64,000 nt of DNA from Streptomyces shenzhenensis (GTDB taxonomy: Bacteria > Actinomycetota > Actinomycetes > Streptomycetales > Streptomycetaceae), in NCBI RefSeq assembly GCF_003688995.1, contig NZ_PENI01000037.1, forward strand, positions 36,455 through 100,454, given 5' to 3'. This document shows, in pieces, positions 60,789 through 64,000 of this stretch. A program made the position numbers and the translations under genes. How positions within the stretch are numbered: position 1 is the first letter of the stretch; the number at the start of each line of letters is the position of its first letter. The notes under the pieces were generated by a model. That model had not been told where the DNA came from, ran no database searches, and worked only from the letters and a program-made list of their open reading frames with translations.

Positions 60789-61262
60789 ATGACCGAGAAG
60801 CTCCGCATCGTCGTCGGATCCGACGACGCCGGCTACCAGTACAAGGAAGCCCTCAAGCGGGACCTGCAGGGCAGCCCCCTGGTCGCCGAGGTCACCGACG
60901 TCGGCGTCGACTCCGACGGCCACACCGCCTACCCCAAGGTCGCCATCGCCGCCGCCGAGATGGTGGCGCGCGGCGAGGCCGACCGGGCGCTGCTGGTGTG
61001 CGGGACCGGCCTCGGGGTCGCCATCGCCGCCAACAAGGTCAAGGGCATCCGCGCGGTCACGGCGCACGACTCGTTCTCCGTCGAGCGCGCGATCCTGTCC
61101 AACAACGCGCAGATCCTCACCTTCGGCCAGCGGGTCATCGGCCTCGAACTCGCCCGCCGGCTGGCCGCCGAGTGGCTCACCTACCGGTTCGACGAGACCT
61201 CGCCGTCCGCCGCCAAGGTCCAGCTGATGAGCGACTACGAGAACGACGAGGCAGCAGCCTGA
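60789..61262 (+). CDS. RpiB-family isomerase, probable D-erythrulose 4-phosphate isomerase
   Basis: A 157-aa member of the RpiB/LacAB family. It has VGSDDAGYQYKEAL at the N-terminus, ALLVCGTGLGVAIAANKVKG with catalytic Cys71, and AHDSFSVERAILSNNAQILT followed by GQRVIG. RpiB itself isomerises ribose 5-phosphate. Members in tetritol operons (DerI, EryI) convert D-erythrulose 4-phosphate to D-erythrose 4-phosphate. The last residues (DYENDEAAA) extend beyond the usual RpiB end. GAGGAA precedes the ATG. Confidence 0.88.
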   Translation: MTEKLRIVVGSDDAGYQYKEALKRDLQGSPLVAEVTDVGVDSDGHTAYPKVAIAAAEMVARGEADRALLVCGTGLGVAIAANKVKGIRAVTAHDSFSVERAILSNNAQILTFGQRVIGLELARRLAAEWLTYRFDETSPSAAKVQLMSDYENDEAAA

Positions 61263-62041
61263 TGTCTGCCGCCGCACCACCGCCCGTCCTGCTGGGGGTG
61301 AGTCTGAAGATGTACTTCGGCCACCAGCAGACCCTCAACTGGGCGCGCAGGATCTCGGCCCTGGCCGAGCGGCATCCGGCCCTCACCTCCGGCACCGCCC
61401 GGCTGTTCGTCCTGCCGTCCTTCCCGGCGATCGTCCCGGCGGCCGGCATCCTCGCCCCGTACGGCATCACCTACGGCGCGCAGGACATCGCCACCGAGGA
61501 CAGCGGACCGTACACCGGCGAGGTCGGCGGCCCCGCCCTGAAGGAGATCGGCTGCCGCTACGCCGAGGTGGGCCACGCCGAGCGCCGCCGCCTGTACGGC
61601 GAGGGCGACACGGTCGTCGCCGCGAAGACGGCCGCCGCCCTGCGCAACGGCCTCACCCCGGTCCTGTGCCTGGGCGAACACGACCAGGCCGACCCGCGCG
61701 ACGCGGCGGAGCGCACCGTGGCCGAGGCCGAGCGTCTGCTCCAGGGCCTGTCCGGCACCGTGGTCCTCGCCTACGAACCCCAGTGGGCCATCGGCGCGCC
61801 CGAACCGGCCTCCGCCGAGCACATCTCCACGGTGTGCGCGGCCCTGCGCGACTGGCTCGACTCCCGTCCGCAGCACGCCGGTTCGACCGTCATCTACGGC
61901 GGCAGCGCGGGCCCGGGCCTGCTCACACGGCTCACGGCCGGCGTCGGCGGGCTGTTCCTCGGCCGCTTCGCCCACGACCCGGCGAACGTCGAGGCCATCC
62001 TCGACGAGATCTGTTCCCCGGCCGCCACGGCGGTGGCCTGA
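61262..62041 (+). CDS. Triose-phosphate isomerase-like protein, probable L-erythrulose 1-phosphate isomerase (LerI-type)
   Basis: A 259-aa TIM. The catalytic Lys (LGVSLKMYFG, Lys16), His (VGHAERRRLYGEG, His105) and Glu (AYEPQWAIGAPEP, Glu172) are all present, as is the phosphate loop (IYGGSAGPG, FLGRFAHDP). The active-site Asn that normally sits two residues before the Lys is replaced by Ser14. Divergent TIM paralogues in tetritol and apionate operons (LerI, EryH) turn L-erythrulose 1-phosphate into D-erythrulose 4-phosphate. The gene overlaps its neighbours on both sides by TGATG. Confidence 0.85.
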   Translation: MSAAAPPPVLLGVSLKMYFGHQQTLNWARRISALAERHPALTSGTARLFVLPSFPAIVPAAGILAPYGITYGAQDIATEDSGPYTGEVGGPALKEIGCRYAEVGHAERRRLYGEGDTVVAAKTAAALRNGLTPVLCLGEHDQADPRDAAERTVAEAERLLQGLSGTVVLAYEPQWAIGAPEPASAEHISTVCAALRDWLDSRPQHAGSTVIYGGSAGPGLLTRLTAGVGGLFLGRFAHDPANVEAILDEICSPAATAVA

Positions 62042-62841
62042 TGGCCTACGGCATCAGCACCTACGCGTACTTCTGGCGTATCTCCGACCGTGCCCCCGAG
62101 CCCCTGTCCCTCACCGACATGCTGCGCGACACCGCCGAACTGGGCGGCCAGGTCTTCCAGATCTGCGACTACGCGCCGATCGAGTCCTACGACGCCGCGC
62201 GGCTCGCCGATGTCCGCGCCACCGCCCGGGACCTCGGCCTGCGCCTGGAACTCGGCACCCGCGGCATCCGCGCGGAACGCCTGGACACCTACCTCCGGCT
62301 GGCCCGGGAACTGGACGTCACCCTGGTCCGCTCGATGCTCAACACGGCCGACCACCGGCCCGGCACCGCCGAAGCGGTCGCCCTGCTGAAGCAGGCCGTC
62401 CCCCGGTACGCCGACGCGGGCGTGACCCTCGGCCTGGAGACCTATGAGCAGGTGGCCACCGACGACCTGCTGACTGTCGTTCGCAGGGTCGACAGCCCGC
62501 ACCTCGGAGTGGTGCTCGACCCGGGCAACAGCGTCGCCCGGCTGGAGCGCCCCGTCGACGTCGTGGCCGCCACCGCGCCCTACGTGGTGAACATCCACGT
62601 CAAGGACTTCGCCTTCACGCGCCGCGACGGCTGGGTCGGATTCACCTACGCCGGCTGCCCGTTGGGCGAGGGGCTCCTCGACCACGCCGGCATGATCGCC
62701 GCCGTACGGCCGAAGGAGCGCGGCATCAACCAGATCGTGGAGCACTGGCTCCCGTGGCAGGACGAGGGCTTCGACACCACCGCCCGGCTCGAACACCAGT
62801 GGACGCAGCACAGCATCAACACCCTTCTGAGGAGCGAGTAA
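62041..62841 (+). CDS. Xylose-isomerase-like TIM barrel, probable 3-oxo-isoapionate decarboxylase (OiaC-like)
   Basis: A 266-aa sugar phosphate isomerase/epimerase-type barrel. The metal ligands can be read as Glu133 (TLGLETYEQ), Asp160 (GVVLDPGNSVARLE), His186 (NIHVKDFAF) and Glu234 (QIVEHWLPW). The family holds hydroxypyruvate isomerases, epimerases and the OiaC decarboxylase that makes L-erythrulose from 3-oxo-isoapionate. The gene after it encodes a likely D-apionate oxidoisomerase, and the genes before it process L-erythrulose. OiaC is therefore the best fit, although sequence alone cannot exclude an isomerase. Confidence 0.75.
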   Translation: MAYGISTYAYFWRISDRAPEPLSLTDMLRDTAELGGQVFQICDYAPIESYDAARLADVRATARDLGLRLELGTRGIRAERLDTYLRLARELDVTLVRSMLNTADHRPGTAEAVALLKQAVPRYADAGVTLGLETYEQVATDDLLTVVRRVDSPHLGVVLDPGNSVARLERPVDVVAATAPYVVNIHVKDFAFTRRDGWVGFTYAGCPLGEGLLDHAGMIAAVRPKERGINQIVEHWLPWQDEGFDTTARLEHQWTQHSINTLLRSE

Positions 62842-63716
62842 TGGCCACCGAGATCCAGACCCAGGCCGACGCCGCGACCGTCGCCGTCATCGGGGCCGCC
62901 GGCAAGATGGGCCAGCGCGTCTCCAACAACCTGGTCAAGAGTGACTTCCGGGTGCTCTTCAGCGAGGCCTCGCCCAAGGGCCAGGAGCTGATCCGCGGCC
63001 TGGGCCGGGAGCTGACCGAGTCCGCCGACGCCGCCGCGGCGGCCGACGTGATCATCCTCGCCGTCCCCGACGTCGTCCTCGGCAAGGTCTCCGAGGAGCT
63101 GGTGCCGCTGATGAAGCCGGGCGCCGTCGTCCTCACCCTCGACCCGGCCGCCGCCTACGCGGGTCTGCTGTTCGCCCGCGACGACATCCACTACGCGTGC
63201 GCCCACCCCTGCCACCCGTCGGTGTTCCTGGAGCGCACCACCAAGGAGGAGTGGCAGGACACCTTCGGCGGCATCGCCGCGCCGCAGGAGGTCGTCGCCG
63301 CGTACGAGGGCGGGGACGAGGCCAAGCAGAAGCTGGCCGAGTCCGTCATCCGCGTGATGTACGCGCCGGTGGTCGACGTGCACTGGGTCACCGTCAAGCA
63401 GCTCGCCGTGCTGGAGCCCACCCTCGTCGAGACCATCGCCTGCATGGTCGGCGCCCTGCTGACCGAGGCGCTGCACGAGACGGTGCACACGGTCGGCGTG
63501 CCGGAGAAGGCCGCCCGCGCCATGCTCCTGGGCCACACCCAGGTCGCCCTGGCCAACACCCTCAAGGGCTCCAACCCGTTCTCGGACGCCTGCCTGATCG
63601 CCATGGACTACGGCCGTGAGTCCATCGTGCGCGACGACTGGAAGAAGGTCTTCGAGGACGAGGAGCTGGACAAGGTCATCACGCGCATGCTGAAGATCAA
63701 GGAGATCAAGCGCTGA
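62841..63716 (+). CDS. 6PGDH C-terminal-domain dehydrogenase, probable D-apionate oxidoisomerase (ApnO-like)
   Basis: A 291-aa NAD-dependent enzyme. The Rossmann motif is VAVIGAAGKMGQRVS (Gly18 to Gly24), with VIILAVPDVVLGKV following. CAHPCHPSVFLE (His122, His125) and the helical LTEALHETVHTVGVPEKAA with GHTQVALANTLKG form the 6-phosphogluconate-dehydrogenase-like second domain. I recall this architecture and the HPCHP motif from ApnO, which oxidises and rearranges D-apionate to 3-oxo-isoapionate. GAGGAG lies upstream, and the ATG overlaps the TAA of the previous gene. Confidence 0.78.
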   Translation: MATEIQTQADAATVAVIGAAGKMGQRVSNNLVKSDFRVLFSEASPKGQELIRGLGRELTESADAAAAADVIILAVPDVVLGKVSEELVPLMKPGAVVLTLDPAAAYAGLLFARDDIHYACAHPCHPSVFLERTTKEEWQDTFGGIAAPQEVVAAYEGGDEAKQKLAESVIRVMYAPVVDVHWVTVKQLAVLEPTLVETIACMVGALLTEALHETVHTVGVPEKAARAMLLGHTQVALANTLKGSNPFSDACLIAMDYGRESIVRDDWKKVFEDEELDKVITRMLKIKEIKR

Positions 63717-63731
63717 TGCGCGCGACCCGCT

Positions 63732-63774
63732 GAGGCCCGTGCCGGCCCCCTTTACGAGGGGCGGCACGGGCCTC
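63732..63774 (+). terminator. Strong terminator after the apionate-type operon
   Basis: GAGGCCCGTGCCGGCCCC (from 63732) pairs with GGGGCGGCACGGGCCTC (ending 63774) over 17 bp with one bulged G and a short TTTACGA-type loop. It separates the catabolic operon from the transketolase gene, which therefore probably has its own promoter or depends on read-through. Confidence 0.85.
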
Positions 63775-63852
63775 GGTCTGCCCCGTCCCCGTCACACCCG
63801 TCCCGTCGTCCGTGCCACCGGCCGTCCCCGTGCGGCCGTCCCTAGGAGAGCC

Positions 63853-64000
63853 ATGTCTTCCTCCCCCTCCCCGCTCGAGTGGACCGAGTTGGATCAGCGG
63901 GCGGTGGACACCGCGCGCGTCCTGGCCGCCGATGCCGTACAGAAGGTCGGCAACGGCCATCCCGGTACGGCGATGAGCCTGGCACCGGCCGCCTACACCC
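63853..64000 (+). CDS. tkt: Transketolase, N-terminal fragment
   Basis: Only the first 49 codons are visible; the gene runs off the right edge. The ATG at 63853 has GGAGAG upstream. The sequence LEWTELDQRAVDTARVLAAD followed by VQKVGNGHPGTAMSLAPAAY is the standard transketolase N-terminus with the conserved GHPG loop that contacts thiamine diphosphate. Transketolase consumes or makes D-erythrose 4-phosphate, the expected end product of the operon just upstream. Confidence 0.93.
   Translation, partial: MSSSPSPLEWTELDQRAVDTARVLAADAVQKVGNGHPGTAMSLAPAAYT

Noticed and set aside
59014..63716. Glycerol/dihydroxyacetone or erythritol operon
   Set aside because: No tetritol or glycerol dehydrogenase is present, and the first enzymes resemble ApnO and OiaC. 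It stays a secondary possibility for the kinase alone.

Overview
The window is high-GC actinobacterial DNA and almost certainly comes from a Streptomyces. Third codon positions are dominated by G/C, GTG and TTG starts are used, many genes overlap by ATGA or TGATG, and several families are typical of Streptomyces (snapalysin, DUF5997 beside an HTH-less LysR-like protein, a CbiX-like chelatase, a DasR-type operator). No tRNA, rRNA, insertion sequence, integrase or CRISPR array was seen.

Layout. (1) 1-8.5 kb is housekeeping and accessory: the 5' end of a secreted PA14-type protein, uracil-DNA glycosylase, a decayed second ung 3' end running into a BadF-type sugar kinase, a CbiX-like protein, a beta-propeller lactonase with a DasR-like operator upstream, a 14-TM drug-efflux MFS gene followed by two tandem 223-bp copies of its own 3' end, an HTH-less LysR-like protein and DUF5997.

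(2) 8.5-38.3 kb, minus strand, is one long and tightly overlapping operon for an extracellular contractile injection system (eCIS). In transcription order it encodes sheath, tube, a T4-type baseplate protein, a Pro/Ala-rich protein, DUF4255 cap, AAA+ ATPase, a small protein, a 2211-aa DUF4157 protein (tape measure and/or effector), a putative immunity protein, tube-initiator, LysM/gp53-like, gpD-like hub, gpV-like spike, PAAR-like tip, gp25, two baseplate J-type wedges, a tail-I/beta-helix protein, DUF6519 and a signal-less amidase. The C-terminal ~410 residues of the giant protein and the gene after it are clearly lower in GC. They look like an exchanged toxin/immunity cassette inserted into a conserved scaffold.

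(3) 38.8-51.5 kb, plus strand, diverges from the eCIS across a 537-bp spacer. It is a MoxR-ATPase / VWA / SWIM / DUF4132 cluster that parallels the Escherichia coli yehI-yehQ locus, here with DUF5682 and VWA fused and a 43-aa ORF locked between two ATGA overlaps. A LuxR-type regulator follows.

(4) 52.5-55.9 kb, minus strand: a small uncharacterised gene coupled to a Tat-exported, His8-bearing PHP-domain protein, then snapalysin.

(5) 56.6-64 kb: a FadR-type GntR regulator diverges from a sugar-acid operon (ACS-family MFS permease, DhaK/DhaL-type kinase, RpiB, TIM-like isomerase, xylose-isomerase-like TIM barrel, 6PGDH-C-type dehydrogenase). A terminator and a transketolase start follow. The set fits oxidative D-apionate breakdown via L-erythrulose to D-erythrose 4-phosphate, which transketolase can use. 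A perfect 17-bp TTGGT/ACCAA palindrome in the promoter region is the likely GntR operator.

Functions were assigned by reading protein sequences and motifs by eye. No database search or computation was available.
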